The notes: generated by a model from the letters alone, not told the origin. DNA of 64,000 nt from JAAYUK01 sp964392915 (GCA_964392915.1 CAYMRS010000002.1:32221-96220); one strand, 5' to 3'; shown: positions 41,272-50,498, counted from the stretch's first letter. Made by a program: numbers and translations.

Positions 41272-41675
41272 CTGACTTTTTTGCAGAACGCCTTTACATC
41301 GGTTCGTGAAAAGAAATAGAGCTGATAGGCATAGAATGCGATGAAGAGACCCTTGAAGAGAAGACTGAATACAGCAGCAACCGGATTTGAGGATGCTTTT
41401 AGCAGTTCCCCGTTTCCCGCGGTAATCAGCATAAGGAGCATGAAGAAACACGATTATCCGCATATGAGCGGGCAAACCCAGCCGATCTGATTTTTGAGGC
41501 CGATGAGAATCAGCGGATAGAGTGGAAAACTGATCAGGTCTTCGATATGCCCGAGCATATCGGCGCCCCTGATGAGTGCCCCGATGCTTTCGACGAAGGC
41601 AAAGAAAAAGAGACCAGTAAGAAGAGTGTTGCAGAAAAAAAAAGATGCGAAAGGAGAGCGCTCATTGGGCTTCAT
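41259..41675 (-). pseudogene. Small membrane protein gene broken by an in-frame TAA
   Basis: On the minus strand a frame from ATG 41675 encodes hydrophobic segments (FFFCNTLLTGLFFFAFVESI, LISFPLYPLILIGL), meets TAA at 41454-41456, and then stays open in the same frame to 41259. The second part has two more membrane segments (FMLLMLITAGN, SLLFKGLFIAFYAYQLYFFS) and a basic end (RTDVKAFCKKVSYRF). Together this would be an about 138-residue, four-helix membrane protein. Family not recognised. Its end overlaps the P-type ATPase stop on the other strand. Confidence 0.5.
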
Positions 41676-41730
41676 GCAGAACAGAACGCATATGGTATTG
41701 TTCTGCAAAGCATTACGCAGAGCCTGAGCT

Positions 41731-43815
41731 TCAAACCAGTTTCGAAAAATCGGCAATCGAAAAAGCGGTTTTCTGAATCGCCTGAACAAGGGCGAGACGA
41801 TTCTCCTTTATCTGCTCATCATTATCCATGACCAGGACTTTGTCAAAAAAGGTGTTGATTGGCGCAGCCAAGGTTTTGACGATCTCCATCGCCTGCGTGT
41901 ATCGTGCGGCAGCGATCGTCTCATCAAGAGAGGGTTTTGCCAGGAGAAATTCTGACCAGAGGGCCTTTTCCTCGTCCTGAACGAACAGCGAAGCATTGAC
42001 GCCGAGCATCTGACTCTTCGGAGCGATATTGTTCACCCGCTTCATCAGTTGCAGGAATGTCTCATAGTCGTCTGCCTTTTTGAGTTCAACCAGCGCGTTC
42101 AGCCGGACCCGGATTGTGGAAACCGGTTCCGTCCGCACAAACCCGGTAACTGATCCGACAGCATCGTATGCGTAGCCCTGCGACTGAAGCAGCGGGTCGA
42201 GCCGTTGTTCGAAGAACTTCAGCAGATCGTCCATAATGTTTGCCTTGTCGCAAGCCGGATATGGCTGGAGCGCCTTCTCGAGAATGTCCGGAACACACAG
42301 ATGGCAATCAATCTGCGAGAGAATCGCGATAATCCCGATAACCTGTCTGCGGAGCGCAAAGGGGTCTTCCGTGCCGGTTGGAACAAGGCCAATCATGAAA
42401 AATGACGCCACGTTGTCAAACTTATCGGCAAGGCTCAGCACTGCGCCGAGGTCTGTCTCGGGGATGTGATCACCCGAGAATGCGGGCAGATAGTGTTCAC
42501 GCTGCGCTCGAACCGCTTCAGCACTGTATTCGGCCGTTTCGGCGGCATAGTAGCTTGCCATGATGCCCTGCAGTTCCGGAAATTCGAAGACGACTCCGGA
42601 GACGAGGTCGTTCTTGCAAACCATGGCGGCACTTTCTGCTTCGGCTGCTTTTGAAGGGCAGCATTTTTCGGCTATAAAGCGGGCAAGTGACGCAATGCGC
42701 AGCGCCTTTTCATGAACGGTTCCCAGCTTCGCGTGAAAGGTCACGCTTTTCAGTTTTTCCTGTCGTGCTGATATCGGAGTGTTTCTGTCGGATTGAAAGT
42801 AAAAGCGTGCGTCTTCAAAGCGTGCCCGCAGTACTTTCTCCGCGCCTTTTTTGACCACGCCGGCATTGTCTGCTCGGGTATTGCTGATGACCACAAAGTG
42901 GTTGGTCAGCTTGCGATCATTTCCGCGGACTGCAAAATATTTCTGGTGGTCCTTCATGACCGTGATGAGCAGTTCTTCGGGTAATGCGAGATAGTCAGGA
43001 TCAAAGGTGCCGAGCACCGGAACCGGATATTCGACCAGAAAGGCTACATGATTGAGCAACGCCTCGTCTTCTACAAGCACCGCGTCAACACTCTGAACGA
43101 GTTTGCGGGCTCCATCGAGGATAATTTTTTTCCGCTCATCGGGGTCGAGGATGACGAGATTGTTTCTGAGGAGGTTGATGTATGAGCGATCCTCCTTCAA
43201 TTCAAACGCGGCGGGGGAGAGAAAGCGATGGCCCCGCGTGAGTGTCTTGCTCCGGATGCCTTCAACTTCAAACTTGATGCGTTCATTCTGGTACAGTGCG
43301 AGAAGCCAGTGTATTGGCCGGGCGAAGCGCAACTCTCCGCTTCCCCATCGCATGGACTTCGGAAAGTTTAGCGCAAACACAATCTTCGGCAGCAGTTCCG
43401 GCAGCAGTTCAGCAGTCGGGCTTGCTGTTTCTTTTACTTGCGCAAAGAGATAAGCGCCTTTTCCTTTTTCCCTGCGCTCTAAATGTTCGACTTGGATTCC
43501 TGTTGATCGGGCAAATGCCTCAGCAGCCTTTGTCGGATTGCCGCCGGCATCGAAGGCAACGCTTACAGGCGGTCCCCAGACCTCTTTTTCGTTCTCGGTC
43601 TGGCTCGGAGCGAGTTCAGCAATCAGAGCAAGGCGTCGCGGAGTCGCATACGCCCGCAGCTGGCCGTAAGGAATGCGGTTTTCCGTGAAAAGTTTTTGGG
43701 CAAGCTCTTTGATCTGTTCGATGGCATCCGGCAGAAACCGCGCGGGGATTTCTTCGGTGCCGATTTCAAACACAAGCCAAGGGTAGATTTGTTCAGGTCC
43801 AGTGGTCATAGGCAT
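41731..43815 (-). CDS. glyS: Glycyl-tRNA synthetase beta subunit
   Basis: The 694-residue beta chain of the bacterial heterotetrameric GlyRS, which recognises tRNA-Gly. The N-terminus has LVFEIGTEEIPARFLPDA and AYATPRRLALIAELAPSQ, and the body has the HD-like DLGAVLSLADKFDNVASFF and LRRQVIGI segments. The C-terminus is the anticodon-binding helical domain (VMVMDNDEQIKENRLALVQA type). Its ATG follows directly on the glyQ TAG (TAGATG), so the two subunits are made in step. Confidence 0.96.
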   Translation of the reverse strand: MPMTTGPEQIYPWLVFEIGTEEIPARFLPDAIEQIKELAQKLFTENRIPYGQLRAYATPRRLALIAELAPSQTENEKEVWGPPVSVAFDAGGNPTKAAEAFARSTGIQVEHLERREKGKGAYLFAQVKETASPTAELLPELLPKIVFALNFPKSMRWGSGELRFARPIHWLLALYQNERIKFEVEGIRSKTLTRGHRFLSPAAFELKEDRSYINLLRNNLVILDPDERKKIILDGARKLVQSVDAVLVEDEALLNHVAFLVEYPVPVLGTFDPDYLALPEELLITVMKDHQKYFAVRGNDRKLTNHFVVISNTRADNAGVVKKGAEKVLRARFEDARFYFQSDRNTPISARQEKLKSVTFHAKLGTVHEKALRIASLARFIAEKCCPSKAAEAESAAMVCKNDLVSGVVFEFPELQGIMASYYAAETAEYSAEAVRAQREHYLPAFSGDHIPETDLGAVLSLADKFDNVASFFMIGLVPTGTEDPFALRRQVIGIIAILSQIDCHLCVPDILEKALQPYPACDKANIMDDLLKFFEQRLDPLLQSQGYAYDAVGSVTGFVRTEPVSTIRVRLNALVELKKADDYETFLQLMKRVNNIAPKSQMLGVNASLFVQDEEKALWSEFLLAKPSLDETIAAARYTQAMEIVKTLAAPINTFFDKVLVMDNDEQIKENRLALVQAIQKTAFSIADFSKLV

Positions 43816-44691
43816 CTATTCACTTTTCGGCAGCAGAGGGAAGCCCATCTCTTCGCGCTGCTTCAGATAGGCTTCCGCACAGAGTTTCGCAAGACCTCTG
43901 ACGCGGCCGATATATTTAGTCCGTTCGGTTACCGAGATGACCCCGCGTGCATCAAGCAGGTTAAAGGTATGCGAGCACTTGAGGCAGTATTCATACGATG
44001 GCATTACCAGCCCAACTGTGATCAGGCGGCGGGCCTCTTTTTCAAACCAGTCAAACTGGTTGATGAGCAATTCTACATTGGATTCGTCGAAGTTGAAACG
44101 TGAAAATTCGATTTCCTCTTGTTTGTGTACTTCACCGTACTTGATGCCTTTCGTCCATTTGATTTCGAAGATATTATCGATGTCCTGCAGATACATGGCA
44201 ATGCGCTCAAGTCCATAGGTCAACTCGACTGAGACCGGTTTCAGATCGATGCCGCCAACCTGCTGAAAATAGGTAAACTGGGTCACTTCCATCCCGTCAA
44301 GCCAGACCTCCCAGCCGAGTCCCCATGCGCCAAGCGTTGGTGACTCCCAGTCATCTTCAACAAACCGGACATCGTGCTTGGTCGACTCAAGCCCCAGCCA
44401 TGACAGGCTTTCAAGGTAGAGCTCCTGGCTTTCGATCGGCGATGGCTTCAGAATGACCTGATATTGATAATAGTGCTGAAGGCGGTTTGGATTCTCACCG
44501 TAGCGACCGTCGGTCGGTCGCCGGCAGGGTTCAACATACGCGACCTTCCATGGCTCGGGGCCGATAACCCGGAAAAAGGTGGCCGGATGAAATGTCCCCG
44601 CGCCGACCTCGAGGTCGTACGGATGGAGCAGAAGGCACCCCTTCTTTGCCCAGTATTCATTGAGCTTGGTAATGATATCCTGAAAGTACAT
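43816..44691 (-). CDS. glyQ: Glycyl-tRNA synthetase alpha subunit
   Basis: The 291-residue catalytic alpha chain. The ATG at 44691 (MYFQDIITKLNEYWAKKGC) matches the usual family start; a TTG seven codons upstream is in frame. Class II features: GAGTFHPATFFRVIGPEPWK, YVEPCRRPTDGRYGENPNRL, LTYGLERIAMYLQ. It lies directly upstream of glyS and has a clear promoter about 60 bases before the start. Confidence 0.96.
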   Translation of the reverse strand: MYFQDIITKLNEYWAKKGCLLLHPYDLEVGAGTFHPATFFRVIGPEPWKVAYVEPCRRPTDGRYGENPNRLQHYYQYQVILKPSPIESQELYLESLSWLGLESTKHDVRFVEDDWESPTLGAWGLGWEVWLDGMEVTQFTYFQQVGGIDLKPVSVELTYGLERIAMYLQDIDNIFEIKWTKGIKYGEVHKQEEIEFSRFNFDESNVELLINQFDWFEKEARRLITVGLVMPSYEYCLKCSHTFNLLDARGVISVTERTKYIGRVRGLAKLCAEAYLKQREEMGFPLLPKSE

Positions 44692-44748
44692 GAATTCCCG
44701 ATGTTTTTCCAATACAGCGCGACGCCGGTGCGCTCAAAAATGACACAC

Positions 44749-44778
44749 ATATTATCCAAAAAACAGGTTCTTTGTCAA
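44749..44778 (-). promoter_or_regulatory. glyQS promoter
   Basis: On the minus strand a perfect TTGACA (44778-44773) is followed by GATAATAT. GATAAT gives 16 bases of spacing and TAATAT gives 18. Confidence 0.65.
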
Positions 44779-44892
44779 ACAGATTTGCAGAAGCGCCTGA
44801 AAAGAGGCTATTATTACAGTCAACAGTGAAGCGGACAGTGAACAATCTTTCCGGTCCGGTTCCATTTTGCAGCAGAGAAAGGAAGCATGTAG

Positions 44893-46449
44893 ATGACGTT
44901 TGAAGAGTTGGGTTTATCGAAGGAAACCATGAAGTCTGTGATGGCAATGGGTTTTGAGGAGCCGACGCCGATTCAGGCGGGCACGATTCCGTTAATCCTT
45001 GCGGGAAAGGATGTTATCGGGCAGGCTCAGACCGGAACCGGCAAAACAGCGGCGTTCGGCATCCCTATTATTGATCGGTGCATCAAGGGCAAAAAACCGT
45101 TTGCTCTTATTCTTGAGCCGACCCGCGAACTTGCGGTCCAGGTGGCTGAAGAGATTAACAAAATCGGGAAATATAGGAAAATCACAGCGCTTCCGGTCTA
45201 TGGAGGGGCTTCAATCCTGAACCAGATTAAGGCGATGCGTCGGGGTGTCGATGTAATTGTCGGAACTCCGGGGCGTGTGCTCGATCACATCGGGCGCGGC
45301 ACGCTCGATCTTTCGGATGTGAAAATGGCAGTTCTGGATGAATCGGATGAGATGCTCGACATGGGCTTCATCGATGACATCAAGGAAATACTCAAGGCGA
45401 CACCGTCCGAGCGCCAGACTATGCTCTTTTCTGCCACCATGCCTGAACCAATCTTCGATATCGCAAAACGCCATATGCGCACTCCGGAGAAGGTCCGGCT
45501 CAGCCCGAAAGACATGGTTGTTTCGAAAATCAAGCAGGTTTTCTACGAAGTGCGCATGCATGAGAAGATCGAGGCGCTCGCCCGCCTGCTCGATGTTGAA
45601 GACGCGGTACTCACCATTATTTTCTGCCATACCAAAAAAGATGTGGATGAGCTTTGTGCAAAGCTGCAGCAGATAGGCTATAACGCGAGTGCCTTGCACG
45701 GAGATTATACCCAGGCCCGCCGCGATGAAGTGATGGAGAAGTTCAAGAGCGGCAAGATCGATATTCTTGTGGCAACAGATGTCGCTGCCCGCGGACTGGA
45801 CATCCAGAATGTAAGCCATGTTATCAACTACAGCATCCCCCAGAATCCGGAGAGTTATGTACACCGTATAGGCCGTACGGGCAGAGCGGGGAAATCGGGC
45901 ATTGCCATAACGTTTGTCACGCCGCGCGAATATAACTCTCTGCGGATGATCGAACGGACTGCCAAGACGACGATCAGCAGGAAAAAGCTGCCATCCCGCG
46001 AAGATGCGCTTCATGCGCGGGAAAAGAGCATCGCAGCAGATCTTGCCGAGGTGATACGCGAAAATCGTCACCAGAGCTTTCTCTCTGCTGTGCAGAGCCT
46101 GTCAGAGGAGTTCAGCTTTGCCGATATTGCAGCGGCAGCGCTCTTTACCGCGTTTGGCGAGCCCCGGGTGGCTGAAGAAGTTTCATCAGCGAGCGGCACT
46201 GAGCGGGGGAATGTCCGGTTGTTCATGACAATCGGCCGAAAGGACAATATCCGCATCCCCGACATTGTCCAGTCCATAGCCCGGGAGGCCAAAGTGCCTT
46301 CGTCCAAAATAGGAACAATCAAGGTGTTTGACAAATTTACCTTTGTTGAAGTGCCTGCCGAAATCGCGGATCTTGTGATCGGATCTCTAAATGAATTTAT
46401 CGTGAAGGGAAAACGCGTTCGGGTACAGCACGCGATGGATAAGCAATAG
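44893..46449 (+). CDS. deaD: DEAD-box ATP-dependent RNA helicase (DeaD/CsdA type)
   Basis: A 518-residue RNA helicase. Core motifs in order: Q motif FEEPTPIQ, AQTGTGKT (I), EPTRELA (Ia), TPGRVLDHI, LDESDEMLDMGF (II, here DESD), SATMP (III), VATDVAARGLDI (V) and HRIGRTGRAGKSG (VI). The C-terminus (about 435-510) is a DbpA-like RNA-binding domain (VRLFMTIGRKDNI, TIKVFDKFTFVEVPAEIA). These enzymes unwind rRNA or cold-stabilised mRNA in ribosome assembly and mRNA decay. The DESD in place of DEAD is a minor variant. The gene stands alone, divergent from glyQS. Confidence 0.94.
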   Translation: MTFEELGLSKETMKSVMAMGFEEPTPIQAGTIPLILAGKDVIGQAQTGTGKTAAFGIPIIDRCIKGKKPFALILEPTRELAVQVAEEINKIGKYRKITALPVYGGASILNQIKAMRRGVDVIVGTPGRVLDHIGRGTLDLSDVKMAVLDESDEMLDMGFIDDIKEILKATPSERQTMLFSATMPEPIFDIAKRHMRTPEKVRLSPKDMVVSKIKQVFYEVRMHEKIEALARLLDVEDAVLTIIFCHTKKDVDELCAKLQQIGYNASALHGDYTQARRDEVMEKFKSGKIDILVATDVAARGLDIQNVSHVINYSIPQNPESYVHRIGRTGRAGKSGIAITFVTPREYNSLRMIERTAKTTISRKKLPSREDALHAREKSIAADLAEVIRENRHQSFLSAVQSLSEEFSFADIAAAALFTAFGEPRVAEEVSSASGTERGNVRLFMTIGRKDNIRIPDIVQSIAREAKVPSSKIGTIKVFDKFTFVEVPAEIADLVIGSLNEFIVKGKRVRVQHAMDKQ

Positions 46450-46479
46450 CATAAGACTGTATGCAGTTTTCGTGCTCGT

Positions 46480-46509
46480 TTGACATTTAAAAACAGAGCG
46501 TTTTACACT
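46480..46509 (+). promoter_or_regulatory. Promoter of the thi operon
   Basis: A perfect TTGACA (46480-46485) and TACACT (46504-46509) are 18 bases apart. The riboswitch starts about 5 bases later. Confidence 0.65.
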
Positions 46510-46513
46510 TAAA

Positions 46514-46601
46514 TGTCCCTGGGGGAGGTTACGGCCTGAGAGTTTCCCGGAATCGGGAAAGACCCCGCGAACCTGATTCAGGTAATACTGGCGTAGGGAA
46601 C
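46514..46601 (+). promoter_or_regulatory. TPP riboswitch (THI element)
   Basis: The conserved thiamine pyrophosphate aptamer is visible: TCCCTGGGGG at the 5' side, CCTGAGAG with GACCC, then the GAACCTGATTCAGGTAA and GGCGTAGGGAA core, whose TAGGGA closes stem P1 with TCCCTG. A terminator hairpin follows 25 bases downstream, so TPP binding should stop transcription of thiS-thiE-thiC. The gene set agrees with this. Confidence 0.95.
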
Positions 46602-46623
46602 GGGAAAGATGGACAGACAGCAT

Positions 46624-46656
46624 ACCTCTATTCCTTCTCCGGGATAGAGGTTTTTT
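46624..46656 (+). terminator. Riboswitch-controlled terminator
   Basis: ACCTCTATTCC (46624-46634) pairs with GGGATAGAGGT (46641-46651) and is followed by Ts. It ends about 17 bases before thiS and is the likely expression platform of the TPP riboswitch. Confidence 0.85.
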
Positions 46657-46672
46657 ATTGAGGAGTCTCGAT

Positions 46673-46870
46673 ATGAAATTGACGGTAAATGGTGAGCCAC
46701 ACGAGACAGAGCAGCAAACCATAAGCGGCCTTCTTGCGGAGTTGGCGATACAGCCCGAGAGGGTGGCCGTTGAGGTCAATCTTGCGATTGTCCGGCGCGT
46801 CGAGTTCGACAGCTTTCTGCTTCATGACGGCGATGCTGTGGAAATTGTGAATTTTGTGGGGGGTGGATAA
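46673..46870 (+). CDS. thiS: Sulfur carrier protein ThiS
   Basis: A 65-residue ubiquitin-like carrier that brings sulfur for the thiazole ring of thiamine. The start at 46673 has GAGGAG 7 bases upstream. It ends in the diagnostic Gly-Gly (IVNFVGGG) whose C-terminal glycine becomes thiocarboxylated. The next gene begins inside or just after its stop, so translation is coupled. Neither thiG nor thiF is present in the operon, so the rest of the thiazole pathway must lie elsewhere. Confidence 0.93.
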   Translation: MKLTVNGEPHETEQQTISGLLAELAIQPERVAVEVNLAIVRRVEFDSFLLHDGDAVEIVNFVGGG

Positions 46871-47516
46871 GCCGTTGAGTGTTTCAGGAACATGCGATTT
46901 CAGGCTGTACCTGATTACAGACACCGCAGTATGCGGCGGCTTTGAAGAGCTCTGCCGTCTGGTGGAAGCGGCACTGGATGCCGGGGTCCGCGCTGTTCAG
47001 CTTCGCGAGAAAGGCCTGCCGGTGCGCGAGTATCTCGGCCGCGCTGAAAAAATGAGGCTGCTGACTCAGCGTTATGGGGCTCGTCTCTTTGTTAACGACC
47101 GTGTCGATGTCGCAGTGGCCGTTGATGCCGATGGCGTGCATCTGGGTCAGTCCGGAATTCCTCCCTTCGCGGCGAAGATCGTCTCCGATCGTCTTTTGGT
47201 CGGAGCGTCGACGCATAGTTTGGCGGAAGCCCTCCGAGCGCAGGATGAGGGAGCCGACTTTGTCACCCTCGGCCCAATCTATGCTACTCCGTCCAAGGCG
47301 CAATATGGCGATCCGGTCGGTCTCTCCGTTCTGCGCAATGTTGTTGCAGCAGTGCGTGTGCCGGTATATGGCATCGGCGGCATAAAAACACAGAATACTC
47401 AGGAGGTCCTCGCAGCGGGGGCGCACGGAATTGCGCTTATCAGCGGCATTCTGAGGGCTGCCGATCTGCGGGTATCAACGCAGGATTATCTCAAATTGAC
47501 AGGAGAAAGACGATGA
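46863..47516 (+). CDS. thiE: Thiamine-phosphate synthase
   Basis: About 217 residues. The enzyme joins the pyrimidine and thiazole halves to give thiamine phosphate. Start uncertain: TTG 46854, GTG 46863 and TTG 46875 are all in frame. The GGGGGGTGG at the thiS end is best spaced to 46875. Family motifs: LYLITDTAVCGG, VRAVQLREKGL, LFVNDRVDVAVAVDADGVHL and the phosphate loop VYGIGGIKTQN. It overlaps thiC by the ATGA junction. Confidence 0.93.
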   Translation: MDKPLSVSGTCDFRLYLITDTAVCGGFEELCRLVEAALDAGVRAVQLREKGLPVREYLGRAEKMRLLTQRYGARLFVNDRVDVAVAVDADGVHLGQSGIPPFAAKIVSDRLLVGASTHSLAEALRAQDEGADFVTLGPIYATPSKAQYGDPVGLSVLRNVVAAVRVPVYGIGGIKTQNTQEVLAAGAHGIALISGILRAADLRVSTQDYLKLTGERR

Positions 47517-48799
47517 CACGGATAGAACAGGCGAAGCGGGGCATTATTACCGATGAAATGAAGACAGTTGCGGCTGCCGAAGGACTCTCGGCAGAGCGGC
47601 TTGCGCAGGATATCGCACAGGGCGTATCAGTCATTTCGCGAAACACCCTGCGCCCTATCGAACCTCTTGGCATCGGGCGTGGTATGCGGACAAAAGTTAA
47701 TGCAAATATCGGGACGTCGAAAGATAAGATTTCCTATGAAGACGAGCTGCGGAAACTTGAAATTCTGGTGAAATTCGGGGCGGATGCGGTGATGGATCTC
47801 TCCACCGGCGGCGCGATTCGCGATCTCAGAAATGAAATGATAAAAAAGTCCCCGGTTTCCATTGGCACCGTGCCGGTATATGAGGCGATCGTCAAGGTCG
47901 TCGAACGTTATGGCCACATTGCCAAGATGACGCCGGATGACCTGTTTGAGGTGATTGAAGATCACGCGGCCAGCGGCGTCGACTTTGTTACGGTTCATTG
48001 CGGTGTCACGATAAGAGCGATTGAGCGCCTGAAAAAAGAGGGACGAATACTGGATGTCGTGAGCCGCGGCGGCGCATTCATGCTCGAGTGGATTGTATTC
48101 AACGAGCGCGAAAATCCGCTTCTGGAGCAGTATGATCGCCTCATCGCCATCGCAAAGAAATATGACATGACGCTCAGTCTGGGCGATGGCTTCCGTCCGG
48201 GCTGCCTTGCCGACGCGACGGATCGCAGCCAGATTGAAGAACTTCTGACGCTTGGCGAACTCTGCCAGACTGCGCTTGATGCCGGGGTCCAGGCTATTGT
48301 CGAGGGGCCGGGTCATGTGCCGCTCAATCAGGTCGAACTGAATATCAAGCTCCAGAAAGAAATCTGCAACGGGGCGCCGTTCTATGTTCTTGGCCCACTG
48401 GTCACTGACCTCGGCATGGGGTATGACCACATTACGTCGGCCATCGGAGGCGCTATTGCTGGGGCTGCCGGAGCAGATTTCCTCTGCTATGTGACTCCTG
48501 CCGAACACATTCGCCTGCCGAATCTCGATGATGTGCGTGACGGCGTTATCGCGTCGAAGATCGCCGCGCATGCCGCCGATATTGTCAAGGGAGTTCCGGG
48601 CGCGATTGAGAAAGACAGAAAGATGGCGCAATGCCGCAAGAATCTCGACTGGGAAGGTCAGGCTGCTCTCAGCTTCAATCCCGATATGGTGCGCGAATGG
48701 CGGAACCAGTTGCCGCCGAGCGTGATGGAGGTCTGCAGCATGTGTGGCGAGTTCTGCGCAATCAAGACGGTTGACCGGGCTCTGCGAGGGAAGAAGTAG
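47513..48799 (+). CDS. thiC: Phosphomethylpyrimidine synthase
   Basis: A 428-residue radical-SAM-like enzyme making the thiamine pyrimidine from AIR. Motifs: NANIGTSKDK near the N-terminus, DLSTGGAIRDLRNEMI, GDGFRPGC, EGPGHVPLNQ and the C-terminal cluster motif CSMCGEFCA. Its ATG overlaps the thiE TGA (ATGA). As the last gene of the riboswitch operon its expression should fall when TPP is high. Confidence 0.97.
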   Translation: MTRIEQAKRGIITDEMKTVAAAEGLSAERLAQDIAQGVSVISRNTLRPIEPLGIGRGMRTKVNANIGTSKDKISYEDELRKLEILVKFGADAVMDLSTGGAIRDLRNEMIKKSPVSIGTVPVYEAIVKVVERYGHIAKMTPDDLFEVIEDHAASGVDFVTVHCGVTIRAIERLKKEGRILDVVSRGGAFMLEWIVFNERENPLLEQYDRLIAIAKKYDMTLSLGDGFRPGCLADATDRSQIEELLTLGELCQTALDAGVQAIVEGPGHVPLNQVELNIKLQKEICNGAPFYVLGPLVTDLGMGYDHITSAIGGAIAGAAGADFLCYVTPAEHIRLPNLDDVRDGVIASKIAAHAADIVKGVPGAIEKDRKMAQCRKNLDWEGQAALSFNPDMVREWRNQLPPSVMEVCSMCGEFCAIKTVDRALRGKK

Positions 48800-48885
48800 G
48801 CAGGGTTCAGAGGAGAGACGATGGAAGTTCATGATAGGAGTAGTTGATCTATTATCGTTTAAAAACAAGCTGTTTTATGCTTTTT

Positions 48886-48915
48886 TTGCATTTGCAAGCG
48901 CTCCTGTGGTAAGAT
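48886..48915 (+). promoter_or_regulatory. Promoter of the pyr operon
   Basis: TTGCAT (48886-48891) and TAAGAT (48910-48915) are 18 bases apart, just upstream of the PyrR leader. Confidence 0.5.
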
Positions 48916-48930
48916 TAAATCGCCTTTAAC

Positions 48931-49025
48931 GATAGCCCCGAGAGGCTGCAAGGTGAGGAGATTCAGTGAACTTTTTCTGTGTACATATCCGGCCTTCCCC
49001 TGTCTGAGGGGGAAGGCTTTTTTAT
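48931..49025 (+). promoter_or_regulatory. PyrR-binding leader and attenuator
   Basis: GAGAGGCTGCAAGG (48940-48953) matches the PyrR-binding loop of pyrimidine operon leaders. About 40 bases on, GCCTTCCCC (48992-49000) and GGGGAAGGC (49009-49017) form a stem with a T run: the attenuator terminator. UMP-bound PyrR on the leader should favour the terminator. pyrR itself is the first gene downstream, so the system controls its own regulator. Confidence 0.85.
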
Positions 49026-49036
49026 TGCGGGGAGCC

Positions 49037-49573
49037 ATGCCGAAAGAACTCATGAACAAAAAAGACATCGAGCGCATCATCTCTCGTATTGCCCACGAAA
49101 TTATCGAGAAAAACAAGGGGCCGGAAAGCGTATGCCTTGTCGGTATTCAGCGCGGCGGCGTGCACCTGGCCGGGCGGATTGCGGAAAAGATAAAAACCAT
49201 TGAACTCGCCGACGTTCCGGTCGGTTCCCTCGACATTTCGCTCTACCGCGACGACCTGAGCATCCGCAGGGACCATCCGATCGTGAGGAAGACCGACATC
49301 CCCTTCAATATCAACGGGCGCAAGGTTGTGCTGATAGATGATGTGCTGTTTACCGGACGGTCTATCCGCGCCGCCATGGACGCCCTCATGGATTACGGTC
49401 GTCCGGCAGCCATCCAGCTTGCGGTTTTGGTCGATCGCGGCCACCGCGAATTACCCATTCGGGCAGACTATGTCGGGAAAAACATCCCCACTTCGATGAA
49501 GGAAAAGATAGACGTCCATCTGAAAGAAGACGGCATTGAAGACAGTGTGCACCTGGTAAAAGCAAAGGAATGA
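49037..49573 (+). CDS. pyrR: Bifunctional PyrR: RNA-binding regulator and uracil phosphoribosyltransferase
   Basis: A 178-residue protein that binds pyr mRNA when charged with UMP and also converts uracil and PRPP to UMP. The start at 49037 (MPKELMNKKDIERIISRIAH) is chosen over a longer frame that crosses the leader terminator. The PRPP-binding motif is VVLIDDVLFTGRSIRAAMDAL with basic patches (GIQRGGVHLAGRI) typical of PyrR. It is first in pyrR-pyrB-pyrC-carA-carB. Confidence 0.95.
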   Translation: MPKELMNKKDIERIISRIAHEIIEKNKGPESVCLVGIQRGGVHLAGRIAEKIKTIELADVPVGSLDISLYRDDLSIRRDHPIVRKTDIPFNINGRKVVLIDDVLFTGRSIRAAMDALMDYGRPAAIQLAVLVDRGHRELPIRADYVGKNIPTSMKEKIDVHLKEDGIEDSVHLVKAKE

Positions 49574-49577
49574 TGCC

Positions 49578-50498
49578 ATGAAACTGAAACATCTTATCAG
49601 CATGCGGGATTTGACCAGGGCGGATATCCATCAGATTCTCGACACTTCAGCGTCTTTCAAGGAGGTTCTGAAGCGCGACATCAAAAAGGTTCCTGCTTTG
49701 CGGGGGAAGACCGTGGTGAACCTTTTTTATGAGCCGTCCACACGCACCCGGATGTCGTTTGAGATTGCGGAGAAGCGCCTCAGCACAGACGTTGTGAACT
49801 TTTCGGTCTCCTTCAGCAGTGTATCAAAAGGCGAATCCCTCTTCGACACGATAAAAAACATCGAGGCGTACGGGGTTGATTTTGTTGTCGTGCGCCACCC
49901 GTCCTCGGGGGTGCCGAATTTCATTGCGGAACACATGGCAGCTTCAGTCATCAATGCCGGAGACGGCATTAACGAGCACCCGACACAGGCGTTGCTCGAT
50001 GCGCTCACAATCCGTGAGCACAAGCCGTCGTTTGAAGGGCTTGAAGTTGCGATCATCGGCGATATTATTCACAGCCGCGTAGCCCGCTCCAACATGATCG
50101 GCCTGATGACGCTCGGCGCGAATGTGCGGTTTGTCGGTCCGCCGACTCTGCTGCCGCCGAAGGCGCCGCCCGGCGTAAAAATGTATTATTCGCTTGAAGA
50201 TGGACTGAAGGGTGTCGATGTGATTATCATGCTCCGGATTCAGACGGAACGCATGAACAGAAGCTTTTTCCCGACGACTGCGGATTATTTCAGCCGGTGG
50301 GGGCTGACGAAAGAGCGGCTTGCTTCTGCGCAGAAAGATGCGATTGTGATGCACCCCGGCCCGATGAACCGCGGCGTCGAGATCTCATCCGATGTTGCGG
50401 ACGGTCCGCAGAACGTCATCCTGCAGCAGGTCACCAACGGCCTTGCGGTGCGCATGTCGGTTCTCTACCATCTGAGCGGAGGTGAGCACCATGCCTGA
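49578..50498 (+). CDS. pyrB: Aspartate carbamoyltransferase catalytic subunit
   Basis: A 306-residue enzyme forming carbamoyl aspartate. The carbamoyl phosphate site EPSTRTRMSFEIAEKRL, the HPTQALLDALT loop and the aspartate-site VIIMLRIQTERMNR are present. No pyrI regulatory gene follows. The gene lies 4 bases after pyrR and overlaps pyrC by 8 bases. Confidence 0.97.
   Translation: MKLKHLISMRDLTRADIHQILDTSASFKEVLKRDIKKVPALRGKTVVNLFYEPSTRTRMSFEIAEKRLSTDVVNFSVSFSSVSKGESLFDTIKNIEAYGVDFVVVRHPSSGVPNFIAEHMAASVINAGDGINEHPTQALLDALTIREHKPSFEGLEVAIIGDIIHSRVARSNMIGLMTLGANVRFVGPPTLLPPKAPPGVKMYYSLEDGLKGVDVIIMLRIQTERMNRSFFPTTADYFSRWGLTKERLASAQKDAIVMHPGPMNRGVEISSDVADGPQNVILQQVTNGLAVRMSVLYHLSGGEHHA

Noticed and set aside
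40609..41475. Minus-strand 288-codon frame opposite the P-type ATPase
   Set aside because: Arg/Lys/Cys-rich shadow translation of a strongly conserved pump.
47627..48868. Minus-strand frame of 413 codons opposite thiC
   Set aside because: It is a mirror of thiC codon bias. thiC has its full motif set and operon context.
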